Assembly: GCF_014042365.1 (NCBI RefSeq)
Contig: NZ_JACEZS010000009.1
Span: forward strand, 124,001 to 188,000
Reading direction: 5' to 3'
Source of the DNA: Rugamonas fusca
GTDB taxonomy: Bacteria > Pseudomonadota > Gammaproteobacteria > Burkholderiales > Burkholderiaceae_D
Length of the DNA stretch: 64,000 nt
Under the pieces are notes generated by a model that searched no databases, was not told the origin of the DNA, and worked only from the letters and a program-made list of their open reading frames with translations. Below are positions 33,884 through 42,628 of this stretch, in pieces. The translations under genes and the position numbers were made by a program. The number at the start of each line of letters is the position of its first letter. Position 1 is the first letter of the stretch.

Positions 33884-35140
33884 ATGAAAAACGCGAAATA
33901 TTTGACCGCTGTAGCCCGGCCCCTGATGGCCGCTATGGCACTGGCGGGGCTGGCCGCGATCGGTCTGACAGGGTGCGATGAAGCAACCGGCAAGCCGGCT
34001 GAGGCGCCGGCTGCCGGCGGCCCGCCCATTTCCGCCGCCGTCGTGGTGCAGAAAGCCGTGACGGAAACCCAGGAGTTCTCGGGCCGGCTGGAAGCGGTGG
34101 AACGGGTCGAGATCCGCTCGCGCGTGAGCGGCTTCATCACGGCTGTCAATTTCAAGCCGGGCAGCGAAGTCAAACAGGGCGACGTGCTGTTCGTGATCGA
34201 CCCGCGCCCGTACCAGGCCGAGAAGGACCGCGCCGAGGCGGCCGCCAGTTCGGCCCGCGCCAAGGCCGACCTGGCCAAGCTGGAACTGGTGCGCGCCGAG
34301 AAGCTGCTGGCCGATAAAGCCATCGCCCAGCGCGAGTACGACGAAAAGGCTTCCGGCCTGAAGGAACTGGACGCCAACGCCCGCGCCGCCCAGGCCCAGT
34401 ACGAGGCGGCCAAGCTGAACCTGAGCTACACCCAGGTCCGTGCGCCCATCAACGGCCGCGTGAGCAAGGCCGAAATCACGCTCGGCAACCTGGTCGATGC
34501 GTCCGCCGTGCTCACTTCCGTCGTCTCCACCGACCGCATCTACGCCAGCTTCGACGGCGACGAGGACACCTTCCTGCGGGTGGGCGCCATGTCGCACAAG
34601 GGCCAGCCGGTGGCGGTGAAAGTGGGCCTGGCCAACGAGAGCGGCTTCCCGCACGAGGGCAAGCTGGAATTCGTCGACAACCAGCTCGATCCGCAGACGG
34701 GCAGCGTGCGCATGCGCGCCACCTTCGCCAACGCCGACCGCACGCTGGTGCCCGGCCTGTTCGCCCGCGTCCAGCTCGATGGCGGCGCCGGCGGCAACGG
34801 CGGCCAGTCGCAGGCCATCCTGATCAATGAACGGGCCGTGGGCACGGACCAGAACCGCAAATTCGTGTTCGTGGTGGGCGCCGACAGCAAGGCGGAATAC
34901 CGCCCGATCAAGCTGGGGCAGACGGTGGACGGCATGCGCGTGGTGCGCGAGGGCTTGAAGCCGGGCGAGAAGATCATCGTCAATGGCCTGCAGCGCGTGC
35001 ATCCGGGTGCGCCCGTCACGCCGCAGGTGGTGGCGATGGACTTCGATCCGCTGGCGGCCAACGTGGCCAAGCCGGAAGCGAAAAAAGCAGACAAGGTAGC
35101 CGCCGTCAGCACCGGCGACGCTGCCACCAAGAAGGAATAA
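33884..35140 (+). CDS. RND efflux adaptor lipoprotein (MexE/AcrA-like)
   Basis: 418 aa from the ATG at 33884, after AAAAGGA. Lipoprotein signal with lipidated C31 (IGLTGC). The adaptor layout is standard: VEIRSRVSGFITAVNFKPGSEV lipoyl half, a helical hairpin (about 115-185), second lipoyl half YTQVRAPINGRVSKAEI, beta-barrel, and C-terminal membrane-proximal domain (GLKPGEKIIVNGLQRVHPGAPV). It links the RND pump to the outer-membrane channel. First gene of a three-gene pump operon. Confidence 0.93.
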   Translation: MKNAKYLTAVARPLMAAMALAGLAAIGLTGCDEATGKPAEAPAAGGPPISAAVVVQKAVTETQEFSGRLEAVERVEIRSRVSGFITAVNFKPGSEVKQGDVLFVIDPRPYQAEKDRAEAAASSARAKADLAKLELVRAEKLLADKAIAQREYDEKASGLKELDANARAAQAQYEAAKLNLSYTQVRAPINGRVSKAEITLGNLVDASAVLTSVVSTDRIYASFDGDEDTFLRVGAMSHKGQPVAVKVGLANESGFPHEGKLEFVDNQLDPQTGSVRMRATFANADRTLVPGLFARVQLDGGAGGNGGQSQAILINERAVGTDQNRKFVFVVGADSKAEYRPIKLGQTVDGMRVVREGLKPGEKIIVNGLQRVHPGAPVTPQVVAMDFDPLAANVAKPEAKKADKVAAVSTGDAATKKE

Positions 35141-35143
35141 ATT

Positions 35144-38100
35144 ATGAACATATCGCGTTTTTTCGTCGACAAGCCCATCTTCGCCGGTGTGCTGTCGATC
35201 ATCATCTTCGTGGCGGGCCTGATCGCCATCCTCAAGCTGCCGATCTCCGAGTATCCGGACGTGGTGCCGCCATCGGTGGTGGTGCGCGCCCAGTACCCGG
35301 GCGCCAATCCGAAGATCATCGCTGAAACCGTGGCCGCGCCGCTGGAAGAACAGATCAACGGCGTCGACAACATGCTCTACATGTCGTCGCAGAACACCTC
35401 GGACGGCGCGCTGGCGCTGACCGTCACGTTCAAGATCGGCACCAACGTCGAGCAGGCCGAGACGGCCGTGCAGAACCGCGTGCAGCGCGCCTTGCCGCGC
35501 CTGCCCGAGGAAGTGCGCCAGATCGGCGTGACGACCGTGAAGTCCTCGCCCAACCTGACCATGGTGGTCCACCTGCAGTCGCCCAACGGCCGCTACGACG
35601 ACCTGTACCTGCGTAACTACGCGGTGCTCAACATCAAGGACCAGCTGGCGCGCCTGCCCGGCATGGGCGACGTGCAGCTGTTCGGTTCCGGCGACTACGC
35701 CATGCGCATCTGGCTCGACCCGCAGAAAGTGGCCGCGCGCGGCCTGACGGCGGGCGACGTGGTGGCGGCCATCCGCGAGCAGAACGTGCAGGTGGCCGCC
35801 GGCGTGATCGGCGCCGGCCCCACCAGGAACGCGGACTTCCAGCTGACGGTCAACACCCAGGGCCGCCTGCAAAGCGAGGAGGAATTCGGCAACATCATCA
35901 TCAAGACCAATGCCGATGGCGCCGTCACGCAGCTCAAGGACGTGGCCCGCATGGAGCTCGGTTCCAATTCCTATGCGCTGCGCTCGCTGCTGAACAACAA
36001 TTCGGCCGTGGCCATCCCCATTTTCGAGGCACCGAATGCGAACGCGCTGCAACTGTCGCATGACGTGCGCGAGACCATGGCCCGCCTGTCGAAAGATTTC
36101 CCGGAAGGCGTCACGTACAGCGTTGTATATGACCCGACCCAATTCGTGCGCGAATCGATCCGTGCCGTCATCCACACCCTGGTCGAAGCCGTGATCCTGG
36201 TGGCGCTGGTGGTGATCGTGTTCCTGCAAACCTGGCGCGCCTCGGTGATTCCGCTGCTGGCCGTGCCCGTCTCCATCATCGGCACCTTCGCCGTGATGCT
36301 GGGCTTCGGCTTCTCGATCAACACGCTGTCGCTGTTCGGCCTGGTGCTGGCCATCGGTATCGTGGTCGATGACGCCATCGTGGTGGTGGAGAACGTGGAG
36401 CGCAACATCGCCAACGGGCTGTCGCCGCACGATGCCACCATCCAGGCCATGAAAGAGGTAAGTGGCCCCATCATCGCCATCGCGCTGGTGCTGTGCGCCG
36501 TGTTCGTGCCGATCGCCTTCGTGTCCGGCCTGTCGGGCCAGTTCTACAAGCAGTTCGCGCTGACCATCGCCATTTCGACTGTGATCTCGGCATTCAGCTC
36601 GCTGACGCTGGCGCCGGCCCTGGCCGCCTCGCTGCTGAAACCGCACGACGCGCCCAAGGACAAGCTGACCCGCCTGATGGACGCCGTGTTCGGCCGCTTC
36701 TTCACCTGGTTCAACGGCTTCTTCCACCGCACCTCGGACAGTTACCAGACCGGCGTGACGGCCATCCTCAAGCGCAAGGGCGGCGCGCTGGTGGTGTACG
36801 CCGTGCTGGCCGTGGCCGCGGGCTTCATGTTCAAGCTGGTGCCGCCGGGCTTCGTGCCGGCCCAGGACAAGCAGTACCTGATCGGCTTCGCGCAACTGCC
36901 GGACGCCGCTTCGCTGGACCGCACCGATGCCGTGATCCGCAAGATGTCGGACATCGCCAAGGACGTGCCGGGCGTGGAAGCATCGGTTGCTTTCCCTGGC
37001 CTGTCGATCAACGGCTTCACCAACGCGCCCAACGCCGGTATCGTGTTCACGCCGCTGAAGCCGTTCGAGGAACGCACCAAGCCGAGTGAATCGGCGCAAG
37101 CCATCGCGGCTGAGATCAACAAGCGCATGGGCGCGATCGAAGGCGCGTTCGTGATGGTGCTGCCGCCGCCGCCCGTCAATGGCCTGGGCACCACGGGTGG
37201 CTTCAAGCTGATGCTGGAAGACCGCGACAACCTGGGCTACGATGAGTTGAACAAGGCGGTGCAGGCGGTGCAGATGAAGGCCTGGCAGAATCCCAAGCTG
37301 GCCGGCGTGTTCTCCAGCTACCAGATCAACGTGCCGCAGCTGTTCGCGGACGTGGACCGGGTCAAGGCCAAGCAGATGGGCGTGCCGCTGCAAACCATTT
37401 ACCAGACCTTGCAGATCAACCTCGGCTCGCTGTACGTGAACGACTTCAACCAGTTCGGCCGTACCTACCAGGTGCGGGTGCAGGCGGACGCCAAGTTCCG
37501 CTCGCACGCGGAGGACATCGCCCAGCTCAAGGTCCGCAACGACAAGGGCGAGATGATCCCGCTGTCGTCGCTGATGCGCGTGAAGGACAGCTATGGCCCG
37601 GACCGCGTGCAGCGTTACAACGGCTACGTGTCGGCCGAGATCAACGGCGGCCCCGCGCCTGGCGTGTCGTCCGGCGAGGCGCAGGCTGAAATGACGAAGA
37701 TCGTCAACGAAGTGCTGCCGAAGGGGATCCACTACGAGTGGACGGAACTGGTGTACCAGGACATCCTGTCCGGTAACACGATGGTCTATGTGTTCCCGCT
37801 GTGCGTGCTGCTGGTGTTCCTGGTGCTGGCCGCCCAGTATGAGAGCTGGACCCTGCCGCTGGCCGTGATCCTGATCGTGCCGATGTCCATCCTGTGCGCG
37901 CTGCTGGGCGTGAAGCTGACCCACGGCGACAACAACGTGTTCACCCAGATCGCACTGTTCGTGCTGGTGGGGCTGGCGTCGAAGAACGCGATCCTGATCG
38001 TGGAATTCGCCCGCGAGCTGGAACACCATGGCCGCACCATCGTGCAGGCTGCGCTGGAAGCATGCCGTCTGCGTCTGCGTCCGATTCTGATGACGTCGAT

Positions 38101-38326
38101 CGCCTTCATCATGGGCGTGGTGCCGCTGGTGTTCTCGCACGGCGCCGGCGCCGAGATGCGCCATGCGATGGGCGTGGCAGTGTTCGCCGGCATGCTGGGC
38201 GTGACCTTCTTCGGTCTGTTCCTGACGCCCGTGTTCTACGTCCTGCTGCGCATGCTGGCCGTGCGCCTGGAGAAAAAATCCGCCCCGGCCGCTGTCGCCG
38301 TCGCGAAAATGGAAGGAACCCACTGA
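35144..38326 (+). CDS. RND multidrug efflux transporter (MexF-like, HAE1)
   Basis: 1060 aa, the length of AcrB/MexF proteins. The N terminus (FVDKPIFAGVLSIIIF, LPISEYPDVVPPSVVVRAQYPGANP) is close to MexF. The proton-relay helix GIVVDDAIVVVENVERN is intact near residue 408, and the second-repeat FVLVGLASKNAILIVEFARE is present. It exports drugs or aromatic metabolites from the periplasm and inner leaflet using the proton gradient. It starts 3 bp after the adaptor stop and ends overlapping the channel start by one base. Confidence 0.95.
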   Translation: MNISRFFVDKPIFAGVLSIIIFVAGLIAILKLPISEYPDVVPPSVVVRAQYPGANPKIIAETVAAPLEEQINGVDNMLYMSSQNTSDGALALTVTFKIGTNVEQAETAVQNRVQRALPRLPEEVRQIGVTTVKSSPNLTMVVHLQSPNGRYDDLYLRNYAVLNIKDQLARLPGMGDVQLFGSGDYAMRIWLDPQKVAARGLTAGDVVAAIREQNVQVAAGVIGAGPTRNADFQLTVNTQGRLQSEEEFGNIIIKTNADGAVTQLKDVARMELGSNSYALRSLLNNNSAVAIPIFEAPNANALQLSHDVRETMARLSKDFPEGVTYSVVYDPTQFVRESIRAVIHTLVEAVILVALVVIVFLQTWRASVIPLLAVPVSIIGTFAVMLGFGFSINTLSLFGLVLAIGIVVDDAIVVVENVERNIANGLSPHDATIQAMKEVSGPIIAIALVLCAVFVPIAFVSGLSGQFYKQFALTIAISTVISAFSSLTLAPALAASLLKPHDAPKDKLTRLMDAVFGRFFTWFNGFFHRTSDSYQTGVTAILKRKGGALVVYAVLAVAAGFMFKLVPPGFVPAQDKQYLIGFAQLPDAASLDRTDAVIRKMSDIAKDVPGVEASVAFPGLSINGFTNAPNAGIVFTPLKPFEERTKPSESAQAIAAEINKRMGAIEGAFVMVLPPPPVNGLGTTGGFKLMLEDRDNLGYDELNKAVQAVQMKAWQNPKLAGVFSSYQINVPQLFADVDRVKAKQMGVPLQTIYQTLQINLGSLYVNDFNQFGRTYQVRVQADAKFRSHAEDIAQLKVRNDKGEMIPLSSLMRVKDSYGPDRVQRYNGYVSAEINGGPAPGVSSGEAQAEMTKIVNEVLPKGIHYEWTELVYQDILSGNTMVYVFPLCVLLVFLVLAAQYESWTLPLAVILIVPMSILCALLGVKLTHGDNNVFTQIALFVLVGLASKNAILIVEFARELEHHGRTIVQAALEACRLRLRPILMTSIAFIMGVVPLVFSHGAGAEMRHAMGVAVFAGMLGVTFFGLFLTPVFYVLLRMLAVRLEKKSAPAAVAVAKMEGTH

Positions 38327-39840
38327 TGAAACCGAACCTGATCGCCAGGGGTGTGGCCCCGCTGGTAGCGGCGCTGCTGCTGACCGCCTGCGCCGCGCCC
38401 GAATTCAAGCAGCCGCACATGGACGTGCCGGCCGCGTTCAAGGAAAGCCAGACGCCAGCCGACACGCAAGTGCACACGGCGGCCGATGGCAGCACCTGGA
38501 AGCTGGGCCAGCCGGCCGAGCGCCAGCCGCGCGGCGAATGGTGGCTGGCCTTCCACGACCCGGCCTTGAATGAGCTGATCGCGGAAGCCACCAAGGCCAA
38601 CGCCAACCTGGAAGTGGCGGCGGCCCGCGTCAAGCAGGCGCGCGCCATCGCCGGCATCGCGGAAGCGGACCGCATTCCGCAAGTGGGCGTGAACGTGGGG
38701 GCGCAGCGCAACCGGGCTTCGGCCCTGTCGCTGGGGCTGCCGGCCGGTACGCCGGTGGCGCCGGGCACGGCCTACTCGGCCAACCTGACGGCCAGCTACG
38801 AGGTGGACCTGTTTGGCCGCGTGTCGTCCAACGTGAGCGCGGCCCGCAACGACGCCGCTTCCGTGGAAGCCATGTACCGCTCGGTGCTGCTGTCGGTGCA
38901 GGCCGATGTCGCCCAGACTTACTTCCGCCTGCGCGCCACCGACGCTGAACTGGATACGCTGAACCGCACCGTCAGCCTGCGCGAGGAGAGCGTGAAGGTC
39001 AACCAGCGCCGCTTCGACCTGGGCGACATCGGCGAATTCGACCTGTCGCGTGCCAAGACGGAGCTTTCGACGGCGCGTGCGGAAGCCATCGGCCTGCAAC
39101 GCCAGCGGGTGACGACCGAGCATGCGCTGGCCGTCCTGCTGGGCAAACCGGCGGCCAGCTTCACGGCCGCCGCCAGCCCGCTGCTCGACTCGTCGCTGCT
39201 GCCCGTGATCCCGGCCGGACTGCCATCGACGCTGCTCGAGCGCCGGCCCGACATCGCCGCCGCCCAGCGCAGCATGGAAGCGGCCAACGCCCGCATCGGC
39301 GTGGCCCGTTCCGCCATGTTCCCGGCGCTGACCATCAGCGCCAATGGCGGCGGCGCGGCCGGCACTTTCGCCGACGTGTTCAAGTGGAGCAGCCGTTCGT
39401 GGATGCTGGGCGCGCTGATGTCGATGCCGCTGATCGACGGTGGCCGCAACAGCGCCAACATCGCGCGCAGCGAGGCGGCGTTGCAGGAATCGGTGGGCAG
39501 CTACCGCCAGAGCGTGCTGACGGCGTTCGCGGAAGTGGAAGATAACCTGGCCGGCCTGCGCATCCTGTCGGGCCAGACGGCGCAGATCGACGATGCCGTG
39601 GTGTCGGCCCGCCGTTCGGCTGACCTGGCGCAGAAGTTGTACGCGGCCGGCCGTTCCAGCTACCTGGACTTGCTGGACGCGCAGCGCAACCTGGCCACGG
39701 TCGAGCGTAACGCCGTCCAGTTGCGCGGCAACCAGGCCGTGACGACGGTGGCGTTGATCCGCGCGCTGGGCGGCGGCTGGGATGGCGCCGAGCCGGCGAC
39801 CGCGCAACTGCCGCAGGCGGCCATGCAGGCATCGAACTGA
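38326..39840 (+). CDS. RND outer membrane channel lipoprotein (OprN/NodT-like)
   Basis: 504 aa. Lipoprotein signal LLLTAC with C22. NodT-family landmarks: EWWLAFHDPALNELIAEA, LLERRPDIAAAQRSMEAANARIG, and the end LIRALGGGWDG. It forms the outer-membrane tunnel of the pump. Its ATG overlaps the permease stop (TGATG) with GGAAGGAA upstream. A strong terminator follows. Confidence 0.93.
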   Translation: MKPNLIARGVAPLVAALLLTACAAPEFKQPHMDVPAAFKESQTPADTQVHTAADGSTWKLGQPAERQPRGEWWLAFHDPALNELIAEATKANANLEVAAARVKQARAIAGIAEADRIPQVGVNVGAQRNRASALSLGLPAGTPVAPGTAYSANLTASYEVDLFGRVSSNVSAARNDAASVEAMYRSVLLSVQADVAQTYFRLRATDAELDTLNRTVSLREESVKVNQRRFDLGDIGEFDLSRAKTELSTARAEAIGLQRQRVTTEHALAVLLGKPAASFTAAASPLLDSSLLPVIPAGLPSTLLERRPDIAAAQRSMEAANARIGVARSAMFPALTISANGGGAAGTFADVFKWSSRSWMLGALMSMPLIDGGRNSANIARSEAALQESVGSYRQSVLTAFAEVEDNLAGLRILSGQTAQIDDAVVSARRSADLAQKLYAAGRSSYLDLLDAQRNLATVERNAVQLRGNQAVTTVALIRALGGGWDGAEPATAQLPQAAMQASN

Positions 39841-39861
39841 CACTGAGCGCGTAACAAAGAA

Positions 39862-39893
39862 AAAAGGCAGGGCGGTGACGCCCTGCCTTTTTT
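39862..39893. terminator. Bidirectional terminator between the RND operon and the Anbu gene
   Basis: GGCAGGGCG-GTGA-CGCCCTGCC, a 9-bp perfect stem preceded by A-run and followed by TTTTTT, placed 20 bp after the channel gene and 15 bp from the convergent Anbu gene. It can serve both. Confidence 0.9.
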
Positions 39894-39908
39894 ACGTTAT
39901 GCGCGCGA

Positions 39909-40781
39909 TTACTGTTGTCCGTCCGAGAATTGCTGGGACAAGGTTTGTAACGGTACGCCGGACGCGGCCGGCGCCTTGGCGCCCGGCGGCGTCACCCGCA
40001 CTGGCTGGCTGCCCGCGTGCGCCGTATGCAGGACGTTGCCGGCCGTGCCGCAGGCCGCGTTCCATACCGGCGCATCGAGTCCTTCGAACACGCTCTTGAG
40101 CTGGCGGCCCCAGGTGCTGCGGATCATCTGGAAGTATTCGTTGCGCTCGTCGATGGTGACGAAACGGGTCACGGCCAGCCGGTCGGTCTCGTACACCAGC
40201 AAGTCCAGCGGCAGGCCGACCGAGATGTTCGAGCGTAGCGTCGAATCCATGGAGATCAGCGCGCACTTGGCGGCGTCGTCGAGCGAGGTGGCCGGGGTGA
40301 TCACGCGGTCGATTATGGGCTTGCCATACTTGGCTTCGCCGATCTGGAAATAGGTGTTCTCGTCGTGCGATTCGATGAAGTTGCCGGCCGAGTAGATCTG
40401 GAACAGGCGGCAGCGTTCGCCCTTGATCTGGCCGCCGAAGATGATGCTGACATTGAATTCGATGCCGAACCCGGCCAGCGACTGCGCGTCGCGCGCGTGC
40501 ACCTGGCGCACGGCCTGGCCCAGGATGCGGGCCGCCTCGTACATATTGGGCGCGTTCCAGATGCTGAGCCCGTCGTCGGTGCGCAGCTCGTTGACGAGCT
40601 CGCGTATCGATTGCGAGATCGACAGATTACCGGCCGTCATCAGGACCATCACGCGCTCGCCCGGCGCTTCAAACACGCTCATCTTGCGGAACGTGCCGAC
40701 CTGGTCGACCCCCGCGTTGGTGCGCGAATCCGATAAAAACACCAGTCCGGCGTTCAGCCGCATGGCAGCACAATAAGTCAT
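39909..40781 (-). CDS. Anbu-type proteasome-like peptidase
   Basis: 290 aa. The N terminus MTYCAAMRLNAGLVFLSDSRTNAG is the Anbu (ancestral beta subunit) signature: after Met removal Thr becomes the nucleophile, with Asp18-region and Lys33 (FRKMSVFE) as in proteasome beta subunits. The body is a standard Ntn-hydrolase of that family. The Pro/Ala/Gln-rich tail (about 250-290) looks disordered. Anbu assembles into open helical rings in studied species; native substrates are unknown. It is the last gene of a four-gene operon with transglutaminase, alpha-E and ATP-grasp genes. Confidence 0.93.
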   Translation of the reverse strand: MTYCAAMRLNAGLVFLSDSRTNAGVDQVGTFRKMSVFEAPGERVMVLMTAGNLSISQSIRELVNELRTDDGLSIWNAPNMYEAARILGQAVRQVHARDAQSLAGFGIEFNVSIIFGGQIKGERCRLFQIYSAGNFIESHDENTYFQIGEAKYGKPIIDRVITPATSLDDAAKCALISMDSTLRSNISVGLPLDLLVYETDRLAVTRFVTIDERNEYFQMIRSTWGRQLKSVFEGLDAPVWNAACGTAGNVLHTAHAGSQPVRVTPPGAKAPAASGVPLQTLSQQFSDGQQ

Positions 40782-40821
40782 GGTGGTATGGTGTGGATGG
40801 AAAGTAGCGTCATTTTACAGG

Positions 40822-41625
40822 TCACTGGGGCACGATCTGGACGTCCACGTTCAGCGATTCGGTGCCGCCGCCGCGCCGCATGCCGCGCACCGGCGCCGCG
40901 CTGTCGTAGTCGCGGCCCACGGCCAGGCGGCAATAGGCGTCCGTCATCAGGCGCGCGTGGGTGACGTCGATGCTGACCCAGCCGCTGTAATCGCCGTCGT
41001 CGGCCCAGGCGTCCACCCAGGCGTGGCTGGCCGCGTGGCCGCTGTTCTCCGGATCGATATAGCCCGACACATAGCGCGCCGGGATGCCATGGGCATGGCA
41101 GCAGGCCAGGAACAGGTGCGCGTGGTCCTGGCATACGCCCTGGCCCAGCGCCAGCGCATCGCTGGCCGCGGTGTCCACGGCGGTCGCACCTTTTTGATAC
41201 CGGACCGCACCAAAGATGTGCTCGGCCAGCCGCAGCAGGTCGCGCGTCATCGCCTTGCCGTCCGGCAGGCACGAGGCGGCCAGCGCCAGGACGCCAGGCC
41301 CGGCCGCCGTGAGCCGGGTCGGCACGGTGAAGATCAGCGGCGACAGCGTGCCGCCGTCGGCAATGCGGCCCCGGTCCGGGGCGCGGGTGTCGAGCACGCC
41401 GTGGGCGACGATGGACAGCGCCTGGTGCGGCTGGTTCATCGTCATCGTGTGCGACAGGTTGCCGTAGGCGTCGGTGTAGGCGTGCACATGGCCGGGCGTG
41501 GCCAGTTGCCAGGACAGGACCTGCTGCTGCGCCTCCACGCGCGGCGTCAGGTGCAGCTGCTGGATGGTGTAGGCCAGCGGCAGCGTGTAGCTGTAGCGGG
41601 TCTCGTGGCGTATGGTCAGTCGCAT
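40822..41625 (-). CDS. Transglutaminase-like cysteine peptidase (Anbu cluster)
   Basis: 267 aa. The N-terminal beta domain (LTIRHETRYSYTLPLAYTIQQLHLTPR) is typical of the bacterial transglutaminase-like family. The core has catalytic Cys in GQGVCQDHAHLFLACCHAHGIPARYVSG, His in ASHAWVDAW, and Asp in WVSIDVTH. No signal peptide is seen, so it is probably cytoplasmic. Likely role: peptidase or amide transfer on the product of the neighbouring ATP-grasp ligase (proposed for these clusters from comparative genomics). 15 bp after the alpha-E gene. Confidence 0.9.
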   Translation of the reverse strand: MRLTIRHETRYSYTLPLAYTIQQLHLTPRVEAQQQVLSWQLATPGHVHAYTDAYGNLSHTMTMNQPHQALSIVAHGVLDTRAPDRGRIADGGTLSPLIFTVPTRLTAAGPGVLALAASCLPDGKAMTRDLLRLAEHIFGAVRYQKGATAVDTAASDALALGQGVCQDHAHLFLACCHAHGIPARYVSGYIDPENSGHAASHAWVDAWADDGDYSGWVSIDVTHARLMTDAYCRLAVGRDYDSAAPVRGMRRGGGTESLNVDVQIVPQ

Positions 41626-41640
41626 CGCATCGCTTTCCGT

Positions 41641-42597
41641 CTAGGCCGCCAGCGGCACCAGGAAATCGCGGCTGACCCGATTGCCCAGTTCGTAGATATC
41701 GGCCAGGAAGCGGGTCAGCGTGTCGTGCAGGCCGTGCGCCAGGATGTCGTCGATCCGCCCGAACTGAAGCTGCGCGCGCAGCCGGCCGGCGAAGCGTTCC
41801 GTGTCGGCCGAGACGTCGTTGCGCACGGCGTGCAGGTTCTGGACCACCTCGTCCATGCAGGCCAGCAGCGAGCGCGGCATGTCGTCGCGCAGGATCAGCA
41901 GTTCGGCGATACGGGCCGGCGTGATCACGTCGCGGTAGACCTTGCGATAAATTTCGAAGCCGGACAGTGAGCGCAGCATCGCCCCCCAGTAGTAGAAGTC
42001 GCGCTGGCTCATGCCTTGCTGGGCCTCGGCCACGCTGCCGAGGTCGCCGTGGTATTTGACGTCCAGGATACGCGCCGTGTTGTCGGCCCGTTCCAGGAAG
42101 GTGCCGAGACGGATGAAATGCACGGCTTCGTCGCGCAGCATGGTGCCCACCGTGACGCCGCGCGACAGGTGGGACCGAAACTTCACCCACTCGAAGAATT
42201 TGCTGGGATCGGTCTCCAGCAGGTCGCTCTGGAGGCGGCGCTGCATGTCCAGCCAGGTCTGGTTCTGGATTTCCCAGACTTCCGTCGTCAGCGTGCCGCG
42301 CACGGCGCGGGCATTTTCACGGGCCTGGGTCAGGCAGGCGACGATGGAGGACGGGTTGTCCGGATCGCGCACCATGAAGTCGATCACTTCGCGGCCTTCG
42401 AGCGAGCGGTATTTCTGGTCAAACGCGGCCTGCAGCTCGGAAATGCCGAGCAGGGCGCGCCAGCCCTGGGCGTTTTCTGCGTCCGATTGCGGCAGCATGG
42501 AGGTCTGCACGTTCACATCGAGCATGCGCGCGGTATTCTCGGCGCGCTCGGTGTAGCGGGCCATCCAGAACAAATGGTCGGCGGTACGGCTCAGCAT
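41641..42597 (-). CDS. Alpha-E domain protein (Anbu cluster)
   Basis: 318 aa, all-helical. It begins MLSRTADHLFWMARYTERAENTARML, the alpha-E signature, with repeated R-A-[ED]-x-x-A-R patterns (FLERADNTARILDV near residue 190). The family is found only beside circularly permuted ATP-grasp and transglutaminase genes and is presumed to act with them. Its biochemical role is not known. Confidence 0.9.
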   Translation of the reverse strand: MLSRTADHLFWMARYTERAENTARMLDVNVQTSMLPQSDAENAQGWRALLGISELQAAFDQKYRSLEGREVIDFMVRDPDNPSSIVACLTQARENARAVRGTLTTEVWEIQNQTWLDMQRRLQSDLLETDPSKFFEWVKFRSHLSRGVTVGTMLRDEAVHFIRLGTFLERADNTARILDVKYHGDLGSVAEAQQGMSQRDFYYWGAMLRSLSGFEIYRKVYRDVITPARIAELLILRDDMPRSLLACMDEVVQNLHAVRNDVSADTERFAGRLRAQLQFGRIDDILAHGLHDTLTRFLADIYELGNRVSRDFLVPLAA

Positions 42598-42628
42598 AAT
42601 CTCTCCCTCAGGTTGATCTTTGATGCGC

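Noticed and set aside
33854..38323. Very long open frame (about 1489 codons) on the minus strand
   Set aside because: It is antisense to the RND adaptor and permease genes. Its translation is His/Arg/Gln-rich and has no family features. Long antisense frames are expected in GC-rich coding DNA.
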